Positions 51,782 through 60,910 of a DNA stretch of 64,000 nt are shown here, in pieces. Below the pieces are notes generated by a model. The model worked only from the letters and a program-made list of their open reading frames with translations, searched no databases and was not told the DNA's origin. Numbering within the stretch: position 1 is the first letter of the stretch; every line of letters begins with the position of its first letter. The position numbers and the translations under genes are program-made. The DNA comes from Amycolatopsis rifamycinica (lineage in GTDB: Bacteria; Actinomycetota; Actinomycetes; Mycobacteriales; Pseudonocardiaceae): the NCBI RefSeq assembly GCF_000695625.1, contig NZ_JMQI01000019.1, positions 46,254-110,253 of the forward strand, in the 5' to 3' direction.

Positions 51782-52651
51782 GTGACCGACGTGCTGCGGC
51801 GCATCGTCGCCCAACGCGTGCACGACCCGGAAGCGATCGCCGAGGCGGCCGCGCACCGCGTCCGGGCCGAGTCGCCCTTCAACGCCCGGGGCCGCACGAT
51901 GATCATCGCGGCGGACCACCCCGCCCGCGGTGCGAACGCGGTGGGCGGCAACCCATCGGCGATGGCCGACCGCGGTGAGCTGCTGGAGCGGCTGTGCCTG
52001 GCCCTGGAGCGCCCGGGGGTCACCGGTGTCCTGGCGACCGCGGACGTCGTCGACGACCTGCTGCTGCTCGGCGTGCTGGACGGCAAGACGGTGATCGGGT
52101 CGATGAACCGCACCGGGCTGGCCGGCTCGAGTTTCGAGATCGACGATCGCTTCGCCTGCTACGACGCGGAAACGATCGAGCGGATGCGCTTCGACGGCGG
52201 CAAGGCGCTGACCCGGATCTGCCTGGACGACCCGGCCACGCCGGGCGTCCTGGAGAACACCGCGAAGGCGATCAACGATCTGGCCGGCCGCCGACTGATC
52301 GCGATGGTCGAGCCGTTCCTGTCGACGTGGGCCGACGGGCGCCTGCAGAACGACCTCTCCCCCGACGCGGTCATCAGGTCCATCACGATCGCGGCCGGTC
52401 TCGGCCACTCGTCGGCCTACACCTGGCTCAAGCTGCCCGTGGTGGAGGAGATGGAGCGCGTGCTGGCGGCCTCGACCCTGCCGGCCGTCCTGCTCGGCGG
52501 TGAGGTCAAGGATCCGGACGCGGCCTTCGCCGCCTGGCAGCAGGCCCTGACCCAGCCGACGGTGCAGGGCTTGGTGGTCGGCCGGTCGCTGCTCTACCCC
52601 CACGACGGAGACGTCGCCAAGGCCGTCGACACCGCGGTGGGCCTGCTGTGA
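51782..52651 (+). CDS. Aldolase-like (beta/alpha)8 protein of inositol clusters (Cgl0159 type)
   Basis: 289 residues, DeoC/LacD-like class I aldolase superfamily. Conserved-looking blocks are MIIAADHPARGANAVG, GVTGVLATADVVDDLLLLG, GSMNRTGLAGSSFEIDDRF, TYTWLKLPVVEEMERV-like AYTWLKLPVVEEM, and PAVLLGGEVKDP. This family recurs in actinobacterial myo-inositol loci, probably as the aldolase or a functional substitute for it. Here it stands with MmsA only; the rest of an iol cluster is not in the window. GTG at 51782 has GGGGAGCGG upstream. Confidence 0.82.
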   Translation: MTDVLRRIVAQRVHDPEAIAEAAAHRVRAESPFNARGRTMIIAADHPARGANAVGGNPSAMADRGELLERLCLALERPGVTGVLATADVVDDLLLLGVLDGKTVIGSMNRTGLAGSSFEIDDRFACYDAETIERMRFDGGKALTRICLDDPATPGVLENTAKAINDLAGRRLIAMVEPFLSTWADGRLQNDLSPDAVIRSITIAAGLGHSSAYTWLKLPVVEEMERVLAASTLPAVLLGGEVKDPDAAFAAWQQALTQPTVQGLVVGRSLLYPHDGDVAKAVDTAVGLL

Positions 52652-52692
52652 ACCCGCACCACCGTCCCGGCGCCACTACCCGGAGGAACACC

Positions 52693-54177
52693 GTGAACAC
52701 CATCGAGCACTGGATCAACGGCACGGCCACCTCGGCGGGCTCGACCCGTACGGCGCCGGTCCACGACCCCGCCACCGGGCAGCGGCAGGCGTCGGTGCTG
52801 CTGGCCGAATCGTCCGATGTGGACACCGCGGTCGCGGCCGCGGACAAGGCGTTCGAGGCCTGGGGCGATTCCTCGCTGTCCCAGCGCACCAAGGTGCTGT
52901 TCGCCTTCCGCGAGCTGCTCGTGCGGCACGAAGACGAGCTGGCGCGGATCATTTCCGCCGAGCACGGCAAGGTCATCGAGGACGCCCGCGGCGAGATCGT
53001 CCGCGGCCGCGAAGTCGTCGAGTACGCCTGCGGCATCGCCGACGCGCTGAAGGGCGGCTTCTCCGACCAGGTCTCCCGCGACGTCGACGTCCACGACTTC
53101 CGCCAGCCCCTGGGCGTGGTCGCCGGCATCACCCCGTTCAACTTCCCGATCATGGTGCCGCTGTGGATGCACCCGATCGCCATCGCCACCGGCAACACGT
53201 TCGTCCTCAAGCCCAGCGAACGCGACCCCTCGGCCTCGAACTACGTCGCCCGGCTGTACGCCGAAGCCGGCCTGCCCGACGGCGTCTTCAACGTCGTCCA
53301 CGGCGACAAGACCGCCGTCGACGCGATCCTCGACCACCCCGGCATCGCGGCGGTGTCGTTCGTCGGCTCCACCCCGATCGCCAAGTACGTCCACGAGCGC
53401 GGCACCGCGGCCGGCAAACGCGTCCAGGCCCTGGGCGGCGCGAAGAACCACGCGGTGGTCCTGCCCGACGCCGACCTCGAATACGCCGCCGACCACCTGA
53501 CCGCCGCCGCGTTCGGCTCCGCCGGCCAGCGCTGCATGGCGGTTTCCGTCGGCGTCGCGGTCGGCTCGGCCGGCGACAAGCTGGTGGAGATCCTCGAACG
53601 CACGGCCCACGAGGTGAAGGTCGGCCCCGGCACGGACCCGGCCAGCGACATGGGCCCGGTCGTCAGCGAAGCCGCCCGCGAGCGCGTGGTCCGCTCCATC
53701 GCCCGAGGCGCGGAACAGGGCGCGAAGGTCATCGTCGACGGCCGCGGCTTGACCGTCGAAGGCCACGAGGAAGGCTTCTTCGTCGGCCCGTCCCTGCTCG
53801 ACGGCGTCACCCCCGAAATGGACGCCTACCGCGAGGAGATCTTCGGCCCGGTCCTGGCGATCGTCCGCGCGCAGACACTCGACGAGGCGATCGCCGTGAT
53901 CAACGCCAACCCGTACGGCAACGGCACCGCCGTCTTCACAGCCAGCGGCGAAGCGGCCCGCAAGTTCCAGCGCGAAGTGAAGGTCGGCATGATCGGCGTC
54001 AACGTCCCGATCCCGGTCCCGATGTCGTACTACTCCTTCGGCGGCTGGAAGGACTCCCTCATCGGCGACAGCCCCATCCACGGCCCGGCGGGCGTCCGCT
54101 TCTACACGCGCGCGAAGGTCGTCACCACCCGCTGGCCCCACACCGAGGCCGCCTTCACCTTCCCCACGTCCAGCTAG
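52693..54177 (+). CDS. mmsA: CoA-acylating methylmalonate-semialdehyde dehydrogenase
   Basis: 494 residues, ALDH superfamily. The MmsA/IolA hallmarks are present: GVVAGITPFNFPIMVPLWMHP, LGGAKNHAVVLPDAD, and the catalytic Cys in GSAGQRCMAVSV, with MIGVNVPIPVPMSYYSFGG near the end. It converts malonate or methylmalonate semialdehyde to acetyl- or propionyl-CoA in inositol or valine catabolism. GTG at 52693 has GGAGG 6 nt upstream. It lies 41 bp after the aldolase-like gene in the same unit. Confidence 0.94.
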   Translation: MNTIEHWINGTATSAGSTRTAPVHDPATGQRQASVLLAESSDVDTAVAAADKAFEAWGDSSLSQRTKVLFAFRELLVRHEDELARIISAEHGKVIEDARGEIVRGREVVEYACGIADALKGGFSDQVSRDVDVHDFRQPLGVVAGITPFNFPIMVPLWMHPIAIATGNTFVLKPSERDPSASNYVARLYAEAGLPDGVFNVVHGDKTAVDAILDHPGIAAVSFVGSTPIAKYVHERGTAAGKRVQALGGAKNHAVVLPDADLEYAADHLTAAAFGSAGQRCMAVSVGVAVGSAGDKLVEILERTAHEVKVGPGTDPASDMGPVVSEAARERVVRSIARGAEQGAKVIVDGRGLTVEGHEEGFFVGPSLLDGVTPEMDAYREEIFGPVLAIVRAQTLDEAIAVINANPYGNGTAVFTASGEAARKFQREVKVGMIGVNVPIPVPMSYYSFGGWKDSLIGDSPIHGPAGVRFYTRAKVVTTRWPHTEAAFTFPTSS

Positions 54178-54439
54178 TGTCGCGGACCATGCCGTAGCCG
54201 CGCCGGCACCGGGAGCCCGGCCGCCCCCGCCCTCATCCATTTCACGCCTCGCCGATCTCTCGACCCCGCCCATTCCGCCCTACCGGGGCCGCGCCCACAG
54301 GTGCCGCGCCCTCCGCCGGCCCCTCAGCACCACGGGCCCCTCGGTCTTCGGCCGGGCGAGCGACCGAACCCCACTCACAACCGGAACATAGCTCTCCGTT
54401 TTCCGGTACGGTGGCGGCAACCACTCCGAGGAGGCTGCC
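54178..54439. other. 262-bp gap with an inverted repeat near the downstream gene
   Basis: No gene or clear terminator was recognised. Near the right end, ACCGGAA (54380-54386) and TTCCGGT (54401-54407) form an inverted repeat with a 14-bp spacer, 33 bp upstream of the nitroreductase-like GTG; possibly an operator. Confidence 0.4.
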
Positions 54440-54808
54440 GTGGGATTCCGAGGCCCGCTGCCGAAATCCGCGATCACCCGGGCCAACGCCTGCGTGGACA
54501 CGCTCCGGACGTCACCGCGCTGGGGCCCGCTGGTCCGCCGCCACCTCACGCGGATCAGCTACACCGGGCGGCGGTCGGGGCGCACCTTCAGCACTCCGGT
54601 CGGCTACCGGCGGACCGGCGACGTCGTCACCATCCGCGTGATGATGCCCGACGCGAAGTCGTGGTGGCGCAACTTCACCGGCGACGGCGGCCCGGTCACC
54701 CTCGAACTCGACGGCGCCGGCCGCGCCGGCCACGCCGGTCACGCGGTCGCGCGGCGCGACGGAAAGGGCCGGGTCACCGTGACCGTCCGCCTCGACGGCG
54801 ACGTCTAA
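54440..54808 (+). CDS. Deazaflavin (F420)-dependent nitroreductase-family protein
   Basis: 122 residues, split-beta-barrel Ddn-like protein: LTRISYTGRRSGRTFSTPVGYRRTGDVVTIRV is the core motif, followed by KSWWRNFTGDGGPVTLELDG. Members bind F420 and reduce quinones or nitro compounds. It is at the short end for the family. GTG at 54440 has GAGGAGG upstream. Its stop overlaps the convergent TetR stop by 4 bp. Confidence 0.8.
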   Translation: MGFRGPLPKSAITRANACVDTLRTSPRWGPLVRRHLTRISYTGRRSGRTFSTPVGYRRTGDVVTIRVMMPDAKSWWRNFTGDGGPVTLELDGAGRAGHAGHAVARRDGKGRVTVTVRLDGDV

Positions 54809-55380
54809 CCGGGCTGCGCGGCCATCCCGTGCCAGAGGAGGTCGGCGAGCTCCGCCGCGTCGCGCCGCCAGTCGCCGTCCGGGTCGAGCCACAGCAGGCC
54901 GCCCAGTCCTCGCATCACCAGGACCGGGGTCAGGCCCGGGCGGACCGTCCCGGCCGCCACGTTGGCTTCGAGCATCGCCGACACCGCGCCGAGCATGTCC
55001 TCGTACGCGTCGCCGGGCAGCTCGCCCCGGGCCGCCGTCGCCGTTCGCAGGGCGTCGGCCAGGCCCTTCTTCGTCATCATGTAGTGGGCGACGTGGTCGG
55101 TCACCCACACCCGGAGCGCTTCTTCCGGGGGGTGCTTGTCCAGCAGCACCGGCACGATCTCCACGATGTGCCGGACCTCCCGCCGGTAGACCGCCAGGAT
55201 CAGGGCCTCCGGAGTCGGGAAGTGCCGGTAGACCGTGCCGACGCCGACCTCGGCCTGCTTGGCGATCGCGTTGAACGAGACCTCGCCCGTCTCGGCCAGC
55301 GACGCCGCCGCCGCGACGAGGATGCGCTCGTGGTTGCGCCGCGTGTCCGCGCGGCGGGGGCTGACCGATCCGGTCGTCAT
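54805..55380 (-). CDS. TetR-family repressor of the molybdenum hydroxylase operon
   Basis: 191 residues. HTH: RNHERILVAAAASLAETGEVSFNAIAKQAEVGVGTVYRHFPTPE (recognition segment VGVGTVYRHFPT), then an effector domain. The HTH closely resembles that of the TetR at 16.1 kb, and both face AGCGGA/TCCGCT palindromes. Divergent from the paoABC-like operon with two operators between them. ATG at 55380. Confidence 0.9.
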   Translation of the reverse strand: MTTGSVSPRRADTRRNHERILVAAAASLAETGEVSFNAIAKQAEVGVGTVYRHFPTPEALILAVYRREVRHIVEIVPVLLDKHPPEEALRVWVTDHVAHYMMTKKGLADALRTATAARGELPGDAYEDMLGAVSAMLEANVAAGTVRPGLTPVLVMRGLGGLLWLDPDGDWRRDAAELADLLWHGMAAQPG

Positions 55381-55458
55381 GGTTCCTCCCGGTGGTCGTG
55401 CCGTCCGCTGAATCTAGCCGAGCGCTGGAGCAACTCCGGCCTGACCGGTTCATTGCCA

Positions 55459-55511
55459 AGCGGATTGTAATCCGCTAGCCTCGCGGCGAGTGAAGCGGAT
55501 GACTATCCGCT
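55459..55511. promoter_or_regulatory. Two TetR operators upstream of the molybdenum hydroxylase operon
   Basis: Site 1 AGCGGATTGTAATCCGCT (55459-55476) is an 18-bp palindrome with 8-bp arms. Site 2 AGCGGATGACTATCCGCT (55494-55511) has 7-bp arms. Centres are 35 bp apart. They share AGCGGA-N6-TCCGCT with the operators at 16.1 kb. Confidence 0.78.
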
Positions 55512-55572
55512 CCCCCTCGGCACCGCCCACCACACTGCCGGGCCGTCCGCCCGGCTCCGCGGAAAGAGACCA

Positions 55573-56025
55573 GTGGAAATCTCACTCGAAGTCAACGGCA
55601 CACCCGAACACCTGGACGTCGATCCCGGCGTGACACTCCTGGACGCCTTGCGCGAGCGGCTCGCCGTCACCGGCCCGAAGAAGGGCTGCGACCGCGGGCA
55701 GTGCGGCGCCTGCACCGTGCACGTCGGCGGCAAGCCCGTGCTCTCGTGCCTCACCCTGGCCGCCACCGTCAAGCAGCCCGTGACCACCGTCGAAGGACTG
55801 TCCACAGAGGACGGACTGCACCCGGTGCAGCAGGCGTTCGTCGACCAGGACGCCCTGCAGTGCGGGTTCTGCACCGCCGGGCAGATCATGTCGGCGGTCG
55901 CCGCCGTCGAGCAGGACGTCGAGGACGTGCGGGAGTTCATGTCCGGCAACCTCTGCCGGTGCGCGGCCTACCCGAACATCGTCAAGGCGGTCGAGCAGGC
56001 GAGGCGGGCCGATGCGTCCCTTTGA
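55573..56025 (+). CDS. Xanthine dehydrogenase-family [2Fe-2S] subunit (PaoA/YagT-like)
   Basis: 150 residues. Plant-type [2Fe-2S] site [22 protein letters not shown], and a second helical [2Fe-2S] site CGFCTAGQ...CRCAAY. It passes electrons between the molybdenum and FAD subunits. GTG at 55573 has GGAAAGAG upstream. No Tat signal is visible, unlike periplasmic PaoA, so the complex is probably cytosolic. It overlaps the FAD subunit by 14 bp. Confidence 0.93.
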   Translation: MEISLEVNGTPEHLDVDPGVTLLDALRERLAVTGPKKGCDRGQCGACTVHVGGKPVLSCLTLAATVKQPVTTVEGLSTEDGLHPVQQAFVDQDALQCGFCTAGQIMSAVAAVEQDVEDVREFMSGNLCRCAAYPNIVKAVEQARRADASL

Positions 56026-56974
56026 GCTGACCGCACCCACCACCGTCGAAGCGGCGGTCGCCACGCCCGGCACGTACCTGGCCGGCGGGACGACCCTGGT
56101 CGACCTCATGAAGCTCGACGTCCTGACGCCCGAGCACGTCCTGGACATCAACGAGGTGCCGTTGCGCGGCATCGACACCAGCGACGGGCTGCGCTTCGGC
56201 GCGCTGGAGCGGATGGCGGCCATCGCCGCGCACCCCGGCGTCTACCCGGCGATCTCGCGCGCCCTGCTGCTGAGCGCGTCCCAGCAGCTGCGGAACATGG
56301 CCAGCATCGGCGGGAACCTGCTGCAGCGCACGCGTTGCTCGTACTTCCGCGACGTCGCCATGCCGTGCAACAAGCGCGTTCCCGGCAGCGGTTGTTCGGC
56401 GATCACCGGCGCGAACCGGATGCACGCGATCCTCGGCACCAGCGAGTCGTGCGTGGCGACCCACGCCAGTGACGTCGCCGTCGCCCTGGTCGCCCTCGAC
56501 GCCCGCCTGCGGCTGGCCGACGCGACCGGCACCCGCGAGGTCGCGCTCGGCGACTTCTACCAGCTGCCCGGCGACACCCCCGCCGTGGAGAACGACCTGC
56601 GCCCCGGCGAACTGATCACCGAGGTGGTCGTGCCGCGGCTGGACTGGGCCGCGAACTCCACCTACGTCAAGGTGCGCGACCGGCAGTCCTACGAGTTCGC
56701 GCTGTGCTCCGCCGCCGTCGCGCTGGACGTGCGCGACGGGGTCGTCGCCGACGCCCGGGTCGCCGCCGGCGGCGTCGGGACGGTGCCGTGGCGGCTGCCG
56801 TCCGTCGAGGCGGCCCTGCGCGGCGGCCCGGCGACCGAGGCGGCCTTCGAAGCGGCCGCGGCCGTGGCCGCCGACGGCGCACAACCGTTGTCCGAAAACG
56901 GGTTCAAGGTGACGCTGCTGCAGCGCACCATCGTCCGGGCACTGCTCGAACTGACCGAGGGGAGCTCCCGATGA
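56012..56974 (+). CDS. Xanthine dehydrogenase-family FAD subunit with extra [4Fe-4S] loop (PaoB/YagS-like)
   Basis: 320 residues. FAD-binding loops are [15 protein letters not shown] and [18 protein letters not shown]. Cysteines in [19 protein letters not shown] and ESC match the insertion that binds a [4Fe-4S] cluster in PaoB and 4-hydroxybenzoyl-CoA reductase. The C-terminal CO-dehydrogenase flavoprotein domain follows. Overlaps at both ends (14 bp and 4 bp) show coupling. Confidence 0.93.
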   Translation: MRPFELTAPTTVEAAVATPGTYLAGGTTLVDLMKLDVLTPEHVLDINEVPLRGIDTSDGLRFGALERMAAIAAHPGVYPAISRALLLSASQQLRNMASIGGNLLQRTRCSYFRDVAMPCNKRVPGSGCSAITGANRMHAILGTSESCVATHASDVAVALVALDARLRLADATGTREVALGDFYQLPGDTPAVENDLRPGELITEVVVPRLDWAANSTYVKVRDRQSYEFALCSAAVALDVRDGVVADARVAAGGVGTVPWRLPSVEAALRGGPATEAAFEAAAAVAADGAQPLSENGFKVTLLQRTIVRALLELTEGSSR

Positions 56975-59145
56975 TCACCCGGCTGGACGCGCCGCTGAAG
57001 GTCACCGGCGACGCCAAGTACGGCGCCGACCACACCTTCCCCGGCATGGTCTACGGCTACGTCGTGCTCAGCACGATCGCCCACGGCGAGATCGAGGCCG
57101 TGGACGCCACCGCGGCGAAGAGCGCGCCCGGCGTGCTCGCGGTGTACACGCCGTTCGACCCCCTGACCCTGCGCACGCCGAGCCTGCCGGTCTTCGGCGA
57201 GACGTGGGTTCCCCTGCAGGACAAGCAGGTCACCTACTACGGCCAGCCGATCGGTTTCGTGGTCGCGGAGACGTTCGAGCAGGCCAGGGACGCCGCGGCC
57301 CTCGTCGAGGTCACCTACCGGGAGCGGCCCGCCCTGACCTCGCTCGTCGAGGGCCTCGACACGGCCGAACCCGCGGCACCGACCTTCGGCGGCGCGCCGC
57401 CCGAAATCGAGGTGCTCGCCGAGGACGTCGAATCCATCGAAGCCGCCTTGGCCGCGAGCCCGGTGGTCGTCGAGGCGACCTACACGACCGCGACGCAGAA
57501 CCACGCCGCGATGGAGCCGCACTCCGCGGTCGCGGTGTGGGACGACGGCGAGCTGACCGTCTACAGCGGCAACCAGGCCTCCGACATGCAGGCCGCGGAG
57601 CTGGCCATCGCGCTCGAGCTGGCCCCGGAAGCCGTCCACGCGGTCAACCCGTTCGTCGGCGGCGCGTTCGGCGGCAAGGGGCGGACGTCCACGCCGGCGT
57701 TCCTGGCCGCGGCGGCCGCCCGCAGCCTCGGCCGGCCGGTGAAGGCCGCGCTCACCCGCGAACAGGTCTTCACCGCCACCGCCGGCCGGGCCGCGACGAT
57801 CCAGAAGCTCGCGATCGGCGCCGAGCCGGACGGCACCCTGGTCGCCCTGCGCCACGACTCGTGGTGCCACACCGACACGGCCCGGTCGTTCGTCGAACCG
57901 ACGTCGCACGGCACCTCGCGCGAGTGGTACTCGACGAAGAACCTGTCCATCACCCAGAAGGTCGTGCCGCTCAACCTCCCGCCGACGACGTTCATGCGGG
58001 CCCCCGGCGAGGCACCCGGCTCGTTCGCGCTGGAAAGCGCGATCGACGAGCTCGCCGTGAAGCTGGGCATGGACCCGATCGAGCTGCGCGTCCGCAACAA
58101 CTCGACCGCTCCGCCCGGTCACGACCTGCAGTGGTCGAGCAAGCACCTCGACGAGTGCTTCCGCATCGGTGCGGACCGCTTCGGCTGGGCGCACCGCCCG
58201 GCGGGCTCCCGCACCGACGGCGACTGGCTCGTCGGCATGGGCGTCGCCACCGCGGTGTTCCCCGCCCTGCGGTTCCCGGCCACCGTCGGCATCACGCTGC
58301 ACGCGGACGACACCGCCGTCGTCGGGACGAGCGGCGCGGACCCCGGCACCGGCCTGCTGACCGTGCTCTCCCTGATCGGCGCCGAGTCACTGGACATCCC
58401 GGCCGACCGGATCACCCCGCGCCTGGGCGACTCCGCGCTCCCGCCGGGCGGCATGTCCGGCGGCTCGACGGCGACGGCGAGCGCGGGAACGGCGATCATG
58501 CTCGCCGCCACCAAGGCGATCGACGAACTGACCGCGCTCGCCGCCGACCCCGGCGCGCCCTTCGCCGGGCGCCAGGTCACCTACGCCGACGGCCGCGTCT
58601 TCGCCGACGGCGAGTCGATGACGTTCGGCGAGCTGCTGCGGGCGGTGGGACGCGAGTCACTCCAGGTGACCGGGACGTCGGCGCCCGGCGAGGAGATGAC
58701 CAAGCACTCCTTCGCCTCGTGGGGCGCCCAGTTCTGCGAGGTCCGGGTGCACAAGTGGACGCGTGAAGCACGCGTCTCCCGGATGCTCGGGGTGTTCGAC
58801 GCGGGCCGGATCATCAACGACAAGGCGGCCCGCAGCCAGATCATGGGCGGCATGATCTGGGGTGTCTCGGCGGCGCTGCACGAGGGCCTCGAGATCGAGG
58901 CCAACGGGCGGCTCGCCAACGGCGACTTCGCGAGCTACCTGCTGCCGGTCAACGCCGACATCCCGGAGGTCGGCGTCCACTTCGTCGAGTACCCGGACAC
59001 CCTCCACAACGCGGTGGGCGCGCGGGGCCTCGGCGAGATCGGCACGGTCGGCATGGCGGCCGCGGTCGCCAACGCCGTGTACAACGCCACCGGCATCCGG
59101 GTCCGGCACATCCCGATCACCATCGAGGACCTCCTCGAAGGCTGA
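56971..59145 (+). CDS. Xanthine dehydrogenase-family molybdenum-binding subunit (PaoC/YagR-like)
   Basis: 724 residues, aldehyde oxidase/xanthine dehydrogenase large subunit. Molybdopterin-binding blocks NPFVGGAFGGKG, RAPGEAPGSFALE, GMSGGSTATASAG, and the catalytic Glu in RGLGEIGTVG near the C-terminus. The order small-FAD-large and the FAD-subunit cluster point to aromatic-aldehyde oxidoreductase type rather than xanthine dehydrogenase. Substrates are probably aldehydes that also inactivate the TetR repressor (inference). ATG overlaps the FAD subunit by 4 bp; a strong terminator follows. Confidence 0.93.
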   Translation: MITRLDAPLKVTGDAKYGADHTFPGMVYGYVVLSTIAHGEIEAVDATAAKSAPGVLAVYTPFDPLTLRTPSLPVFGETWVPLQDKQVTYYGQPIGFVVAETFEQARDAAALVEVTYRERPALTSLVEGLDTAEPAAPTFGGAPPEIEVLAEDVESIEAALAASPVVVEATYTTATQNHAAMEPHSAVAVWDDGELTVYSGNQASDMQAAELAIALELAPEAVHAVNPFVGGAFGGKGRTSTPAFLAAAAARSLGRPVKAALTREQVFTATAGRAATIQKLAIGAEPDGTLVALRHDSWCHTDTARSFVEPTSHGTSREWYSTKNLSITQKVVPLNLPPTTFMRAPGEAPGSFALESAIDELAVKLGMDPIELRVRNNSTAPPGHDLQWSSKHLDECFRIGADRFGWAHRPAGSRTDGDWLVGMGVATAVFPALRFPATVGITLHADDTAVVGTSGADPGTGLLTVLSLIGAESLDIPADRITPRLGDSALPPGGMSGGSTATASAGTAIMLAATKAIDELTALAADPGAPFAGRQVTYADGRVFADGESMTFGELLRAVGRESLQVTGTSAPGEEMTKHSFASWGAQFCEVRVHKWTREARVSRMLGVFDAGRIINDKAARSQIMGGMIWGVSAALHEGLEIEANGRLANGDFASYLLPVNADIPEVGVHFVEYPDTLHNAVGARGLGEIGTVGMAAAVANAVYNATGIRVRHIPITIEDLLEG

Positions 59146-59146
59146 C

Positions 59147-59184
59147 GGTGTGGGCAGGGCGTTCCCCAACGCCCTGCCCGCACC
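59147..59184 (+). terminator. Terminator of the molybdenum hydroxylase operon
   Basis: 17-bp stem (59147-59163 with 59168-59184) with one G-T pair and a CCCC loop, directly after the stop. Confidence 0.88.
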
Positions 59185-59341
59185 GCGCCGGGAACCCACG
59201 GCGCCGCCACCGGAGTCGATCCGGGCCGGTCGCCGTTATCCATCCGCGACAACCTCGGAGACGGAACGCCCATGACGGCGGCCCGTCCGCGGTCCTAGGC
59301 TGACGGGCGCCTCCCCCGACAGTCCACGAAGGGACCCCCGC

Positions 59342-60772
59342 ATGACCGACCCCGTCGTCCCCACCACGTCCGGCGCGGTCCGCGGTCAGGTCACCCCCGC
59401 CGGCGTGGCGCTCTTCCGCGGCATCCCGTACGCCGCCGCACCCGAGGGCGAGCTCCGCTTCGCCGAACCCGTCCCCGCCCCACCGTGGGAGGGCGTCCGC
59501 GACACGCGGAGACCCGGGCCGACGGCACCGCAACGCCGTCACGATGTGCCCCACCTCGACCTGACCCCGCTCACCGGCACCGGCTGGCGCCCGGGACCGG
59601 AGTACCTCACGGTCGACGTCTGGACGCCGCAGCCGGGCGCCGCTTCCCTGCCGGTACTGGTGTTCGTGCACGGCGGCGCGTTCCTCGGCGGCGCCGCGTC
59701 CGCCGCGGTCCACGACGGCACGGCGTTCGCCCGCTCCGGCGCGGTCCTGGTGACCGTCCAGTACCGGCTCGGCGTCGACGGCTTTCTCCCCCTGGACGGC
59801 GGCGCGACGAACCTGGGCCTGCGCGACCAGCTCGCGGCCCTGCACTGGGTCCACGAGAACATCGCCGCGTTCGGCGGCGACCCGGCCAACGTGACCCTCT
59901 TCGGCGCGGCTTCCGGCGCGGTCAGCGTCGCCTGCCTGCTCGGCTCACCGCTCTCGACCGGGCTCTTCCACCGCGCGATCGTCCAAAGCGGACACCCGGA
60001 CATGGTCCGCGACGGCGTCCAGGCCCGCCGGCTGGCCAAGGTGGTCGCGGACGAGCTGAAGGCGGAACCGACCGCGGAGGCGTTCCGCAAGGTGTCGACC
60101 GAGCAGCTGCTCGACGCCCAGGACGCGGTCCTGCGCCCGGGCGGCGCGCCCGACCTGCGTGACGCGCTGGGCTATGACCGCGGCTACGGCCTGAGCCCCT
60201 TCCTCCCGGTGGTCGGCGACGACGTCCTGCCGCAGCACCCGGCCAAGGCGATCAAGGCGGGCGCGGGCCGCGACGTCGACCTGATCGCCGGCAGCTGCAG
60301 CGAAGAGATGCGGCTCTACCTGGTGCCGACGGGCGCCCTCGAAGCGGTCACCGACGACCAGGCGGTGGCCTCCCTGGCGGTGTCCCACCCGGACCCCGCG
60401 GGCGTGCTGTACGCGTACGGCCTCGGTTCCGGCCGCACGGCGGGCGAGGTCCTGGTCGAGGCCCTGACGGACCTGGTCTTCCGCGACGGCGTCCGCGCGC
60501 TGGCCGAGAACCACGCGGGACGGACGTTCCGGTACGAGTTCGAGTGGGGCTCACCCCTGCTCGAAGGCAGGCTGGGCGCGTGCCACGGGCTGGAGCTGCC
60601 GTTCGTGTTCGGAGCACTGGACGCGCTGTCGGGGCCGCGAGGGCTGCTCGGCGAAAACCCGCCACCCGAGCTGGCCGCGGAGCTGAACGGCGCCTGGTAC
60701 CGCTTCGCGACGACGGGTTCGCCGGGCTGGCCGGAGTACACGGACGAGGACGCCATGTTCCACGCGTACTGA
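59342..60772 (+). CDS. Carboxylesterase-family protein lacking the nucleophile serine
   Basis: 476 residues, type-B carboxylesterase fold: GIPYAAAPEGELRFAEP, oxyanion loop FVHGGAFLGG, NLGLRDQLAALHWVHENIAAFGGDP and the catalytic His in ACHGLELPFVFG. The nucleophile elbow, normally G-E-S-A-G, is G-A-A-S-G (LFGAASGAVSV), so alanine replaces serine, with a serine one position later. It is either catalytically dead, a binding protein, or uses a shifted serine. ATG at 59342 has GAAGGGA upstream. It stands alone. Confidence 0.85.
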   Translation: MTDPVVPTTSGAVRGQVTPAGVALFRGIPYAAAPEGELRFAEPVPAPPWEGVRDTRRPGPTAPQRRHDVPHLDLTPLTGTGWRPGPEYLTVDVWTPQPGAASLPVLVFVHGGAFLGGAASAAVHDGTAFARSGAVLVTVQYRLGVDGFLPLDGGATNLGLRDQLAALHWVHENIAAFGGDPANVTLFGAASGAVSVACLLGSPLSTGLFHRAIVQSGHPDMVRDGVQARRLAKVVADELKAEPTAEAFRKVSTEQLLDAQDAVLRPGGAPDLRDALGYDRGYGLSPFLPVVGDDVLPQHPAKAIKAGAGRDVDLIAGSCSEEMRLYLVPTGALEAVTDDQAVASLAVSHPDPAGVLYAYGLGSGRTAGEVLVEALTDLVFRDGVRALAENHAGRTFRYEFEWGSPLLEGRLGACHGLELPFVFGALDALSGPRGLLGENPPPELAAELNGAWYRFATTGSPGWPEYTDEDAMFHAY

Positions 60773-60910
60773 CGGCGCGTCCCCGGCAGATCACGAAGCG
60801 GTAGAGGGGTTTGCTCCAGCGGGCTGGCTCCGGGCCGGGACGGTTGACGAGTCCCCCGCCGCACTGCCAGGCTCAGGCCGCCCGGACGGCCGGATGAATG
60901 GGGACCACCG

